Below are positions 40,397 through 50,871 of a stretch of DNA of 64,000 bases, in pieces. The stretch's first letter is position 1, and every line of letters starts with the position of its first letter. A program made the position numbers and the translations under genes. The notes below the pieces were generated by a model. The model saw only the letters and a program-made list of their open reading frames with translations. It did no database searches and was not told where the DNA came from. Source of the stretch: JALHOP01 sp964484195 (GTDB taxonomy: Bacteria > Myxococcota > XYA12-FULL-58-9 > JALHOP01). The stretch spans positions 11,885-75,884 of the forward strand of contig CAZAER010000020.1 of NCBI GenBank assembly GCA_964484195.1. Direction: 5' to 3'.

Positions 40397-42916
40397 ATGA
40401 CCGCAGCCACGCTGCGCGACCGTCTTCCCGCAGCCCCGACCGCAGACAATGTCTTCACCGCCTTCGTCGACTGGGTCGGTGCGCAGAGCCTCGAGCTCTA
40501 TCCGGCCCAGGAGCAGGCGGTGCTCGAGCTCATGGAGGGCAAACACGTCGTTCTCGCGACGCCCACCGGGTCCGGCAAGTCGTTGGTTGCCCTGGCGCTC
40601 GAGTTCAAGGCGCTCGCCGAGCGCCGTCGCGCCTATTACACGTGCCCCATCAAGGCGTTGGTCTCCGAGAAATTCTTCGCCCTGTGTCGCGAGCTCGGGG
40701 CCGAGAACGTCGGTATGGTCACCGGTGACGCCAGCATCAACGCCCAGGCGCCGGTGGTCTGCTGCACCGCCGAGATCCTCGCGAATCTGGCGCTGCGCGA
40801 GGCCGACAAAGCGGACGTCGCGTACGTCATCATGGACGAGTTCCATTACTACGGTGACCGTGATCGCGGTGTCGCGTGGCAGGTCCCGCTGCTGACGTTG
40901 CCGCAGGCCCAGTTCCTCTTGATGTCGGCGACCCTCGGCGACACCAGTGTCATCGAGAAGTCTCTCGCCGAGCTCACCGGTCGCGAGGTCGCGGTCGTGA
41001 AGAGCAACGACCGTCCGGTGCCGCTCGAGTTCGTCTACAGCGAGGATCCGCTACACGAGGCCATCAAGAAGCTCGTCGGCTCCGGCCGCGCGCCAATCTA
41101 TCTGGTGAGCTTCACGCAGCGCGACGCGGCCGAGCAGGCGCAGAATCTCTTGAGCGTCGACTTCTCCACCCGCGAGGAGAAGCAGCGCATCGCCGAGGTC
41201 GTGCGTGGCTTTCGCTTCGACACGCCTTACGGCAAGGACATCCAACGCTTCATCCGCCATGGCGTAGGGCTGCATCACGCTGGCTTGCTGCCGAAGTATC
41301 GACTGCTGGTCGAGCAGCTGGCGCAGCAGGGCGCCCTGAAGGTCATCTCGGGAACCGACACGCTCGGCGTCGGCGTCAACGTGCCGATCCGCACGGTGTT
41401 GTTCACGGCGCTCGCGAAGTACGACGGTCAGAAGACCGGCTTGCTCACCGTCCGCGATTTCAAACAGGTCGCTGGACGCGCGGGTCGCCGCGGCTTCGAC
41501 ACCCAGGGCACCGTCGTCTGTCAGGCGCCCGAGCACGTCATCGAGAATCGCAAGCTCGAGGCCAAGGCCGGTTCCGGCAAGAAGGCGGTGAAGAAGAAGC
41601 CGCCCGAGGGTTTCGTGCCCTGGGACGACAAGACCTTTCATCAGCTCATCGAGCGCGATCCCGAGCCGCTCGAGTCACGCTTCATGGTGAGTCACGCCAT
41701 GTTGCTGCAGCTCTTGCAGCAACCGACCGAGGAACGTGGCGGCGGTTACGGGCGTCTCGCGCGGATCATCTCGCGCTCGCACGAGCGTGCCGGCATGCGC
41801 ACCCGCCACAAGCGCCGCGCGCGCGACCTGTTCAGATCGCTGCTTGCTGGTGGCATCGTCAGTGTCGTCCGCAATCGCGTCAAAGCTGCCCGCGTCGTCA
41901 TCAACGAGGAGCTGCAGCGCAACTTTTCGCTCAACCAGACGCTCTCCCTCTATTTGCTCGATGCTTTGAAGCTGCTCGAGCGCGAGTCGCCGACGTATGC
42001 CCTCGACGTCGTGTCGCTGGTCGAGTCCATCCTCGAGACGCCGCGCATCATCGTCATGAAGCAGCTCGACCGTGCCAAGGGTGAGCGCATCGCCGAGCTC
42101 AAGGCGCAAGGCATGGAATACAGCGAGCGGATGGAGGAGCTCGAGAAGGTCGACTATCCGAAGCCGCTCGCCGAGTTTCTCTACGACAGCTTCGATGCGT
42201 TCCGTGTGAAGCATCCATGGGCTGGCGAAGACAACGTTAGACCCAAGTCGATTGCGCGCGAGATGTACGAGAAGATCGCCACCTTCCACGAGTACGTCCG
42301 CGATTACGGTCTCGAGCGCAGCGAGGGCGTGCTGCTGCGATATCTGTCCGACTTCTACCGCACCCTCGCGCAAACGGTGCCCGATTCGTTCAAAGACGAA
42401 GCGTTGTTCGAAATCGCCGTCTACTTCCGCGGCATGCTCGAGCGCGTCGACGACTCGCTGGTGCGCGAGTGGGAGCAGCTCGTGAATCCGGGGGAGGCCG
42501 CGCCAGCGGAAGCACAGCCGAAGCCCCGCTATCACGTCTTCGACCCGCGCCAAGACATGCGCGGTTTCACTGCCCGCGTTCGCGGCGAGATGCACCAGAT
42601 CGTCAAGGCGCTCGCGTCACGTCACTACGCCGCGGTGCTCGATATCGTGCGCGCAAGCGATCCATGGAGCGAGAAAGCCATCGCCGACGCCATGGCGCCG
42701 TATTGGTCGCAGTATCCGAAGCTGCGCTTCGACCACGAAGCCCGACTGCCGACGCGGACGCAGCTCACCGAGGAAGGGCCGCGGCAATACCGCGTGCGCC
42801 AAACGCTCGCCGACCCCGAGGGTACCGACGAGTGGATGATCGAGGCGTCGATTGACCTCGACGAAGCCAGCGATCCCGAAGCACCGCTGCTCGCGTTGGT
42901 ACGCATCGGTACCTGA
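40397..42916 (+). CDS. Ski2-like DEAD/DEAH-box helicase with DUF3516-type C-terminus
   Basis: An 839-residue helicase (868 if the GTG at 40310 is used). Motif I ATPTGSGKSLVAL, Ia CPIKALVSEKF, motif II DEFHYYGD, motif III LLMSATLGDTS, motif V GTDTLGVGVNVPI and motif VI QVAGRAGRRGFDTQG mark the Ski2/Mtr4 class. The C-terminal half is helical (LSLYLLDALKLLERESPTYA, FYRTLAQTVPDSF). Family members unwind RNA or DNA. Start is uncertain: the ATG at 40397 has a weak ribosome site. Downstream ApaG converges with a 4-nt gap. Confidence 0.92.
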   Translation: MTAATLRDRLPAAPTADNVFTAFVDWVGAQSLELYPAQEQAVLELMEGKHVVLATPTGSGKSLVALALEFKALAERRRAYYTCPIKALVSEKFFALCRELGAENVGMVTGDASINAQAPVVCCTAEILANLALREADKADVAYVIMDEFHYYGDRDRGVAWQVPLLTLPQAQFLLMSATLGDTSVIEKSLAELTGREVAVVKSNDRPVPLEFVYSEDPLHEAIKKLVGSGRAPIYLVSFTQRDAAEQAQNLLSVDFSTREEKQRIAEVVRGFRFDTPYGKDIQRFIRHGVGLHHAGLLPKYRLLVEQLAQQGALKVISGTDTLGVGVNVPIRTVLFTALAKYDGQKTGLLTVRDFKQVAGRAGRRGFDTQGTVVCQAPEHVIENRKLEAKAGSGKKAVKKKPPEGFVPWDDKTFHQLIERDPEPLESRFMVSHAMLLQLLQQPTEERGGGYGRLARIISRSHERAGMRTRHKRRARDLFRSLLAGGIVSVVRNRVKAARVVINEELQRNFSLNQTLSLYLLDALKLLERESPTYALDVVSLVESILETPRIIVMKQLDRAKGERIAELKAQGMEYSERMEELEKVDYPKPLAEFLYDSFDAFRVKHPWAGEDNVRPKSIAREMYEKIATFHEYVRDYGLERSEGVLLRYLSDFYRTLAQTVPDSFKDEALFEIAVYFRGMLERVDDSLVREWEQLVNPGEAAPAEAQPKPRYHVFDPRQDMRGFTARVRGEMHQIVKALASRHYAAVLDIVRASDPWSEKAIADAMAPYWSQYPKLRFDHEARLPTRTQLTEEGPRQYRVRQTLADPEGTDEWMIEASIDLDEASDPEAPLLALVRIGT

Positions 42917-42920
42917 GCGA

Positions 42921-43292
42921 TCAGTTCAAGGCAGACGGGACGGCGAGCATGAAGAGCGGGATCGGCGCGTCGAATTCCTCGCCGCTGTCGGCAACGAAGT
43001 TGTACGTGCCTTCCATGGTGCCGAAAGGCGTCTGCAGCGGGCAGGCGCTGGTGTAGTCGAAGCTCTCGCCAGGGGCGAGATGCGGTTGCTCGCCCACGAC
43101 CCCATCGCCGCGGACCTCTTGGACCTGGCCATTGCCGTCGGTGATCACCCAGTGCCGCGTCAGGAGCTGCGCCGGGACGTCTCCGCGATTGGTGATCGTG
43201 ATGTGGTAGGCGAAGAAGTAGTAGCCGCGCTCCGGCTGCGAGCGTTCTGGAACGTAGAACGACTCGACGTCCACCTGGATCTCTTTCGCCAT
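42921..43292 (-). CDS. apaG: ApaG protein
   Basis: A 123-residue fibronectin-III-like single-domain protein. Family pattern: FYFAYHITITNRG (here YYFFAYHITITNRG), AQLLTRHWVITDGNGQVQEVRGDGVVGEQPHL in two halves, and PFGTMEGTYNFVADSGEEFDAPIPLF. ApaG is linked to Co/Mg tolerance and Ap4A metabolism in other bacteria. Start chosen at MAKEIQVDVESFYV; a 14-codon upstream extension is possible but does not look like the family. Confidence 0.95.
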   Translation of the reverse strand: MAKEIQVDVESFYVPERSQPERGYYFFAYHITITNRGDVPAQLLTRHWVITDGNGQVQEVRGDGVVGEQPHLAPGESFDYTSACPLQTPFGTMEGTYNFVADSGEEFDAPIPLFMLAVPSALN

Positions 43293-43385
43293 CGCGTCAG
43301 GTAGCCCTTTTGCGCCGGAGCTAGCAACTGACAAAGGCCGTCAGCCGATGATGAGAGAGAACGTGTAAGTCGATATGAGGGCGCT

Positions 43386-43859
43386 ATGCGTTTCGTTTTT
43401 AGTCACCGTTGGCCGTTCGTGGCGCGAAACCCGCAAAAACGCTCGCTTTCCAGTCCCCGCAGCGTGCGCTTCGGTGCCGACTCGTGCGTCGACTTGGCCT
43501 TGTTCGGAGCCGACGAAACGACCGCTGCCGGCCATCGAAGCGACGGTGAGCGATTCAGCGCCGCCCTCGTGGCTTGGCGCATGCTTGAGAACGCATCCGA
43601 GACGAAAAAATCACCCAACGCGATGCGCATGGGTATGCGCTCGAACCCGTTCGCCGCGGCCCGACTGTTCGTCCGCATGCTGCGCCGGGCCGGTCTCGAT
43701 GCCGACATCCGCAAGACGCCCGAGCGCGCGACCGTGCCGTGCGTCGTCACCGTCACGGTCGACGGCAAGGCGCGCGAGATCTCGATGACCATGCTCCGGC
43801 CGGTCGACGCCGCCAATGTGCGTCGCCGCCATCAGAGTGACGACAGCCAAGCGGCTTAA
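43386..43859 (+). CDS. Hypothetical protein
   Basis: Up to 157 residues, not recognised. The C-terminal half (after a possible ATG at 43623) has a basic, structured look: FAAARLFVRMLRRAGLDADIRKTPERATVPCVV and VTVDGKAREISMTMLRPV. Its first half is Ser/Arg-rich and could be non-coding leader, so the real protein may be about 78 residues. Other frames and strands also stay open here, so existence is uncertain. It ends four bases into the convergent glycosidase-like gene. Confidence 0.35.
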   Translation: MRFVFSHRWPFVARNPQKRSLSSPRSVRFGADSCVDLALFGADETTAAGHRSDGERFSAALVAWRMLENASETKKSPNAMRMGMRSNPFAAARLFVRMLRRAGLDADIRKTPERATVPCVVTVTVDGKAREISMTMLRPVDAANVRRRHQSDDSQAA

Positions 43860-45085
43860 TCGCGAGCGAAGTCGTCGAAGGCGCGGGTGATGCCGTCGGC
43901 TACGACCGGATCGTAGCTGAACGGCTCGAAGCCGCGCCATGAGGCCGCTCCAGCGGTGCAAGTCGTGATCGAGCGACACGTGCCGGCGGTCTCGTCGTTG
44001 TCGTAGCTGTACATGATGAAGCCACGCTCGCCGAGCTCCTGCGAGGTTTTGAGGACCTCGTAGAGCGCGGTCGCTTTTTGTTGCTGCGTCATCTGGCAGT
44101 ATCCGATGGGCGGCCCGCCGAAGTCGTAGACACCCCAGCCTGTGACGTAGAGCGGCTTCGCGAAGCCCCACTCGCTGTTCATGTAGCCGACCAGCCAATC
44201 GTGCAATGGCCGCAGGTCGGCGCGCCCCGGCGGCCCGCCCGCGTCGCCGAATGCGTTGTAGGGATGGTAGGCAACCCAGTCGAAGAAATCGCGGATCGGC
44301 ACATCGTCACCAGTGCGCACGCTGAGGATGGCGTCGGCGTTCGCGTCGATGACGAGCGGGATCGCGGGGGACAACACGGGAAGCGCCGGGTTGTGCGCTT
44401 TCGTGGACGCGTAGACGATGCGTTGCATCTCCGCGAGCTCTGTCCCGGTGCCTTGGAACGAGCCGCTACCCGGCACCGCTTGGCTCCAGCCCTCGACCGC
44501 CATCCAGAAGTTGGCGTAGCGCGCGAGCGTTGCCTGAATCATTCGGCCATAGGCGGCGTAGTATTGCGTGGCGATGGCTTGGTTGCCGCCGAGGAGCGCC
44601 GGGTATTCGCTATTCGGAGCATCGGGGTTGCTGGAGGCCCAACGCGGGACGCCTTCCATCATCAGCATGCCGCGCGCGCCTTGACCGGCGTGGTAGCCCA
44701 CCCAGGCGTCGAGCAGGGTCCAGTCGTAGGTGTCGACCCCGGTCCACCACGACAGATACACCAGCGGCTCGTAAGCGGCGAGGCGGACCACGCTGTAGGT
44801 CGCCAGCACTGGTCCGTTTTCGCGTTCACCGGGATGGCCGTTGAACGTGAGTCCGACGGCGAAGCTCGGTAGCGGCGGGCTGTCCCCGTCTCCGTCTCCG
44901 TCGACATCGCCGTCCGCGTCGCTCGGAGTGGTGTCGTCACCGTCGCCCGCGACGTCGATGTCTTCGTCACCGGTGAGCTGGTCGTCGCCCGTCAGGTCCT
45001 GTGCCGGCAGACGCATGTCGACGATGCGACCGCAACCGGCGAAAACGGCGAGAGCCGCGCAGCAGATGGCCGTCGCGCGTTGCAT
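43856..45085 (-). CDS. Glycoside-hydrolase-fold lipoprotein, probably without nucleophile
   Basis: A 409-residue predicted lipoprotein (lipobox VFAGC, Cys18), then an Asp/Gly-rich linker (about 28-75) as in many myxobacterial surface proteins, and a TIM-barrel-like domain. RMIQATLARYANFWMAVEGWSQAVPG holds the usual acid/base position (Glu of VEGW). FFDWVAYHPYNAF and the later LYVTGWGVYDFGG are typical GH-A barrel strands, but the last one has VTGWG where retaining enzymes have VTExG, so the catalytic nucleophile seems missing. It starts 17 nt after the sigma-54 activator stop on the same strand and is probably co-transcribed with it. Confidence 0.7.
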   Translation of the reverse strand: MQRATAICCAALAVFAGCGRIVDMRLPAQDLTGDDQLTGDEDIDVAGDGDDTTPSDADGDVDGDGDGDSPPLPSFAVGLTFNGHPGERENGPVLATYSVVRLAAYEPLVYLSWWTGVDTYDWTLLDAWVGYHAGQGARGMLMMEGVPRWASSNPDAPNSEYPALLGGNQAIATQYYAAYGRMIQATLARYANFWMAVEGWSQAVPGSGSFQGTGTELAEMQRIVYASTKAHNPALPVLSPAIPLVIDANADAILSVRTGDDVPIRDFFDWVAYHPYNAFGDAGGPPGRADLRPLHDWLVGYMNSEWGFAKPLYVTGWGVYDFGGPPIGYCQMTQQQKATALYEVLKTSQELGERGFIMYSYDNDETAGTCRSITTCTAGAASWRGFEPFSYDPVVADGITRAFDDFARD

Positions 45086-45101
45086 CCTCAAGAATACCAC
45101 A

Positions 45102-46434
<1,333 letters not shown>

Positions 46435-46436
<2 letters not shown>

Positions 46437-47922
46437 GACGGTTGAGACATTCATAGCGCTGGCGACCGTGTTCGTCACGCCCGTCGAGATCAGCCGCCCC
46501 ACCGTGTCGCTGGTTGCCCTCTGTGACGATCGACGCATCGACGAGCTGCGGGACGCGCTGCGCCCCGGTCTCGCCGACCGTGGGTACGAAGCGCGCAACG
46601 CGCCGCTCCCGCCGCTGGTCCCGGTGCGACCATGTGACGGCCGCGTCGGACGTGACCTCAAGGCTCGCCTCGCTAAAGCAGACGAAGCTTTTTATGCTCT
46701 CAAGCTCGCCGAAGCACGGGCCGCGCTCACGGCGCTGCGTGTGGAGATCGAGCTTCTCGGCATGCCTTCCGAGCTCGGGAGCGCATACGTGCAGGCCACG
46801 GTCCTGCTCGCGCGCATCGCCTTGCAAAACAAGGAGCGTGGCGAGGCAGAGCGCCTCGCGGCCGGGCTGTTGCACATCAGGCCGTCGTTCGACACCAAAG
46901 CGCAGGACCTGCATCCGCAAGCCGCCGCGCTCTTGGACGCCGCTGCCGGGAAGGCGAAGAACGCTCAACGCGCCGCGCTCGAGGTGAGCACCAAAGACGC
47001 GCGGGTGCCGGTCGAAATCGATGGCATCGAGCAATGCGTCACGCCGTGCTCCATCGAAGGCCTGACCGCGGGAGCGCACATCGTGGCGCTGCGGCCGCGG
47101 CTCGGCCCGACGATCGCCGGCAAGGTCGAGCTCTCCCGGAGCTCCGAGCTCGCTCTCGAAGCACCACAGGACTGGCGCGCCATGCTGGTTGCGTCCCTCG
47201 AGAGTGGTGACACCGAGACGGTGGTTAGCCTGTCGGCGAAGGTCGCGCCCGGGCGGCGTCACGTCGTGCTGTCGAGCATCGGTGCCGATGGTGGCCTGTC
47301 GCTCTGGCTCGTCGACACCACGCACCGGCGCTTTTCGGCGCTGCGCTTCCAGCAGGTCGACGCGCGCTTTGCCCCGGACCGCGTGGCGGCAGGGCTCAAG
47401 GCGTTGGAGCAGGACAAGCCTGCGCCCGCGGTCGTGACTCCGACAGCGGCGGTGACCGACGCGCCGCGCTTCGGCCTGCGCCTCATGCTCGCGGGTGCGC
47501 TTGCGCTCACCGCGCCACAGCGCGACTTGTTCTCGCCTGGCGGAGCAGCCATCGGGAGCGCGTGGCTCTCACCCACGCCGTTTCCTCGTTGGCTCGCGTT
47601 GTCGCTCGCTGGTGGCTACGTCGTGCTCGGCGGAGACGTGGTGCCCGACCCGGCGGGCGTTGGCCTCTTGGGTGTGGGGGGCCGCGTCGCGGGGCGGTTG
47701 GGCATCTCGCGCTGGGCCCTCGCTGCACACGGTGGCGGCGCTATGACCGACGACCTCTGGCGCGTTTGGACGGGCGCCGACGTCGCCGTCACCTTCCCAA
47801 TCGGTCCGCTCGAGCTAGGTCCCGGCGTCGGCTATGTCCGCGTCTTCGATCGCGGACAGGCGAGCAGCGGTGGTGACGCCAATCTCCTACTCGCTGGGGT
47901 CGTGGTAGGCTTTACGCGGTGA
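46435..47922 (+). CDS. PEGA-like membrane-associated protein
   Basis: A 495-residue protein found beside myxobacterial Ser/Thr kinases. A weak N-terminal hydrophobic stretch is followed by helical repeats (AKADEAFYALKLAEARAALTALRVEIELL, TVLLARIALQNKERGEAERLAAGLL). About 190-250 resembles a PEGA surface domain (VPVEIDGIEQCVTPCSIEGLTAGAHIV). The last third is Gly/Ala/Leu-rich beta-like sequence (LGGDVVPDPAGVGLLGVGGRV) that may form a membrane domain. An excellent ribosome site, GGGGAGG, sits before ATG 46435. It overlaps the kinase by one base, so they form one unit. Confidence 0.7.
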
Positions 47923-49403
47923 TGAAGTTCGGCCGCTATGAGCTCCTAGAGCCCCTCGCCGCGGGGGGCATGGGCGAGGTGTTCCGTGCCCGTCTCATCG
48001 GTGCCGCCGGCTTCACCAAACAGCTCGCGCTCAAACGCATCTATCCGCACCTGAGCGGCGAATCCCGTTATCGTGAGCTCTTCGTGCACGAAGCGAAGAT
48101 CGTCGCCGACCTGCAGCATCCCAACATCGTGCAGGTGATGGACCTCGGGGTGGAGCAGGGCGAGCTCTTCATCGCGATGGAGCTCATCGACGGTGCCGAC
48201 GTGTCAGCTCTTGCGAATGCGTCCACCGGTGGGAAGCGGCTCGCGCCGAGCATGGTGGCGCTCATCGCCTTCGACGTCCTCGAGGCGCTCGACTACGCGC
48301 ACGCGAAGGCGGACGAGAACGGTCAGCCGCTGCGCATCGTTCATCGTGACGTTTCACCGCAGAACATCCTGGTCGACGCCCATACCGGCTTCGCCAAGCT
48401 GTGCGATTTCGGCATCTCTACCGCCGGTGGTGGTGGCGGTGACCTTCGCGGCAAGGCGGGCTTCATGGCCCCCGAGCAGGCACGTCAGGAGGATGTCGAC
48501 GCTCGCGCCGACTTGTTCGCAGTCGGCGCCGTCATGTTCGAGCTGCTCTCGGGACGACCACTCTTCGGCGGCTCGACGACCGAGGAGGTGCTCGCGGCGG
48601 TTCGCGCCGGAGACGTACCGGCAATCGCGCCGCGCCTCCAACACGTCGCGCCCGCGTTGATCGCCATCGTCGAGCGGGCGCTGGCGCCGCGACGTGATGA
48701 GCGCCATGCGAGCGCTGCCGAGCTGCGCGGCGATATCGAAGAGCTTTTGCTGAGGGACGATCCCCGCGCCATTCGCGGTGAGCTCAAGATGCTGGCGCGT
48801 ACGGTGGTGGTCAGCCGCCGCAGCACCGTCGTCGATGCGCCGGCGAAGAACGAGCCGACCCAAACGACGGGGTCCGTCGGCTGGACGCGCCTCTTGAGCC
48901 GGACCCATGGACCCTCGACCGAGCGGCTCTCGGTCATCCAAGACATAAAGCCACCGCGTCGTCGCGGATTGGTCTTTGGCGCCATTGCCATTTCGACCAT
49001 CGCGGCGGCGGTAGGGGTCGTGGGTTTTCTATCGCGGACAGCTGAGCGTGCGCCGGCTCCTCAGGTAGTCGCACCCACTTCGCCGTCGCCGGCAATCGAT
49101 CCACCACCTCCGAAAGTGAGCGACGCACCGCCGGCAAGCGAGCCAACCCCGCCGCCAGTCAAGAAAGAGAAGCGCAAGGCCGAGACCGAGTACGGCTTCC
49201 TCACCGTGAACGCCGCGCCCTGGGCTCGCGTCGCCATCGACGGCAAGCAACTCGGACAGACGACACCGGTGGTCGAGCACAAGCTCGCTGCGGGAAAACA
49301 TGTCCTCACCCTCACTGGGCCGTCCGGCAAGGTGTCCACCATGACGGTCAGCATCCGCCCGCATCAGACGACGACGCGGGTCGTCGACTTGCGCGAGGAG
49401 TAA
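47922..49403 (+). CDS. Transmembrane Ser/Thr protein kinase with PEGA domain
   Basis: A 493-residue Hanks-type kinase. Gly loop LAAGGMGEVF near residue 11-20, Lys in LALKRIYPHL, catalytic loop IVHRDVSPQNILVD, LCDFGIS, and MAPEQARQEDVDARADLFAVG; all catalytic residues are kept. A helix (LVFGAIAISTIAAAVGVVGFLS, about 348-369) leads to a Pro/Ser linker and a C-terminal PEGA domain (YGFLTVNAAPWARVAIDGKQLGQT). It probably sits in the inner membrane with the PEGA part outside. It overlaps the PEGA-like gene, and its neighbour 3 kb back is an FHA activator that could bind its phosphothreonine. Confidence 0.93.
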   Translation: MKFGRYELLEPLAAGGMGEVFRARLIGAAGFTKQLALKRIYPHLSGESRYRELFVHEAKIVADLQHPNIVQVMDLGVEQGELFIAMELIDGADVSALANASTGGKRLAPSMVALIAFDVLEALDYAHAKADENGQPLRIVHRDVSPQNILVDAHTGFAKLCDFGISTAGGGGGDLRGKAGFMAPEQARQEDVDARADLFAVGAVMFELLSGRPLFGGSTTEEVLAAVRAGDVPAIAPRLQHVAPALIAIVERALAPRRDERHASAAELRGDIEELLLRDDPRAIRGELKMLARTVVVSRRSTVVDAPAKNEPTQTTGSVGWTRLLSRTHGPSTERLSVIQDIKPPRRRGLVFGAIAISTIAAAVGVVGFLSRTAERAPAPQVVAPTSPSPAIDPPPPKVSDAPPASEPTPPPVKKEKRKAETEYGFLTVNAAPWARVAIDGKQLGQTTPVVEHKLAAGKHVLTLTGPSGKVSTMTVSIRPHQTTTRVVDLREE

Positions 49404-49544
49404 CCGAGCCCGAGCGCGGGCATGGTCGGATTTCGTTCTGTCATCGGGGTGTGTGCCCCACCGCCATCGCCATCCAGACGCACCCAAGCGTAAGTCGAAC
49501 GTGCCGAATGGCGCGTAAGTGCCCGTAGTCACGTCGCAAACAGG

Positions 49545-49561
49545 TTGGCAGCGATCTTGCT
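49545..49561 (+). promoter_or_regulatory. Sigma-54 promoter of the lipoprotein/lectin operon
   Basis: TTGGCAGCGATCTTGCT matches the -24/-12 consensus YTGGCACGnnnnTTGCW, with the invariant GG and GC twelve bases apart; only the CG at the seventh and eighth positions is inverted. Transcription would start near 49,572, sixteen bases before the ATG of the first lipoprotein, where a GGCGAGGAG ribosome site lies. The 180-nt gap after the kinase leaves room for an upstream activator site. Confidence 0.7.
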
Positions 49562-49587
49562 CAAGGGGGTTGGCGAGGAGAACCGCC

Positions 49588-50868
49588 ATGAACCCCCGAA
49601 TCATCCCATTTGCGCTGCTCGTCTGCGCTCTCACGAGCTGCGGCACAGGCGTCGACAGCAACCATCATGAACCGCGCCGGCTGCCGGAAGGTCCGGTGTC
49701 GATCGCCGCGAGCCGCAACATCGTGTTTCCAGCGAAGACGCCGGAGCTCTTCGCCGCGGCCGGCAGTGAGCTCTCTTTCACCCTGCAATGGGAGGCCGCG
49801 CCAACGGGCGAGGACCTGATGGTCTTCGTGCACTTCCTCGACCGCGATGGCGTCTACGCGTTTGGCGCCGACTACAGTCCGCCAGAGCAGACAAGCAGCT
49901 GGTCCGGACATGTCGAGCACGTGCGCACCGTCACCGTCCCGGACTCGGCGCTTGGCACTTATCTCGTCCGCGTCGGCTTGTACGAGCTCCAGCCTCCGTG
50001 GGGACGTGCGGTGCTCAACCCCGGCGCCGGCGTCGTCGTCGACGACGAGCTGCGCTATCAGGTCGCGTCGCTCACGGTGCATGGTAGCGATGCACCGAGC
50101 CCCGGTGCGCTCCGCGCACCGATCGTGCTGCCGGCGGAGACTCCGGCGTTGGCAGCGGCAGCCGGGGACGACATCGTGCTGACGCTCGCTTGGGAGGCCA
50201 ACCCGACCGATGAGGACTTGAACTTCCTGGTGCACTTCGTCGACGCCGCCGGCAACACCGCTTTCGCGGATGACTTCGCGCCGGCGACGTCGACCACCGT
50301 GTGGTCGGGGCGCGTGACCCACACTCGCACCATTAGCATCCCGGAGTCGGCGACTGGTGCCTACTCGATTCGCACTGGACTCTATCAAGCGCACGAGCCC
50401 TGGGGACGTTTGCCCCTCGCGGCCGCTGCGGGCGTGGTGCCGGACGACCAGACACGCTACGCCGTCGCCACTTTGCTGGTGGATGCACCCAAACACCTGC
50501 CAGGTACCGTTGTCGGCTATGGCGGAAAGTGCCTCGAGGCATTCGCCCAGTCTTACGGCTATCCGCTCGAGTACACGTCGATGTTCCTCGCCGATTGCAC
50601 GGGCGAGCCGGCACAGGTGTGGACTTTCGCCGGCGGCCAGCTGCGCAATGACTACTACGGTCGTTGCGCCACGCCGACGGTCGCATCGGATGTTGGTGGC
50701 GGCCAGCTGACGGTGCGGGAGTGCGGCCAAGCGATCGCCACCTGGGCGGTGAGTGGCGATCGCTTGACTGCCAACGGCTTGTGTCTCGAGACCGGCGCGA
50801 CGAACGACTCGTCGGGCGTCTCTCTCGTTGCCTGCAACGACGGCGCTGTCCAGCGCTGGGTGTGGTGA
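49588..50868 (+). CDS. Lipoprotein with two copies of a new beta domain and ricin-type lectin
   Basis: A 426-residue lipoprotein (lipobox ALTSC, Cys18) and first gene of the operon. Two copies of a roughly 120-residue domain lie at about 44-165 and 176-300. The shared core reads DLMVFVHFLD, then DYSPPE, WSGHVEHVRT and VRVGLYELQPPWGR; in copy 2 LNFLVHFVD, WSGRVTHTRT and IRTGLYQAHEPWGR. Residues about 305-426 are a ricin-B-like beta-trefoil with three GxCLE/Q-x-W units (GGKCLEAF, AQVWTF, NGLCLETG, VQRWVW) that bind sugars. Start chosen at MNPRIIPFAL, sixteen bases after the predicted transcription start. No catalytic site is seen. Confidence 0.85.
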   Translation: MNPRIIPFALLVCALTSCGTGVDSNHHEPRRLPEGPVSIAASRNIVFPAKTPELFAAAGSELSFTLQWEAAPTGEDLMVFVHFLDRDGVYAFGADYSPPEQTSSWSGHVEHVRTVTVPDSALGTYLVRVGLYELQPPWGRAVLNPGAGVVVDDELRYQVASLTVHGSDAPSPGALRAPIVLPAETPALAAAAGDDIVLTLAWEANPTDEDLNFLVHFVDAAGNTAFADDFAPATSTTVWSGRVTHTRTISIPESATGAYSIRTGLYQAHEPWGRLPLAAAAGVVPDDQTRYAVATLLVDAPKHLPGTVVGYGGKCLEAFAQSYGYPLEYTSMFLADCTGEPAQVWTFAGGQLRNDYYGRCATPTVASDVGGGQLTVRECGQAIATWAVSGDRLTANGLCLETGATNDSSGVSLVACNDGAVQRWVW

Positions 50869-50871
50869 CCC

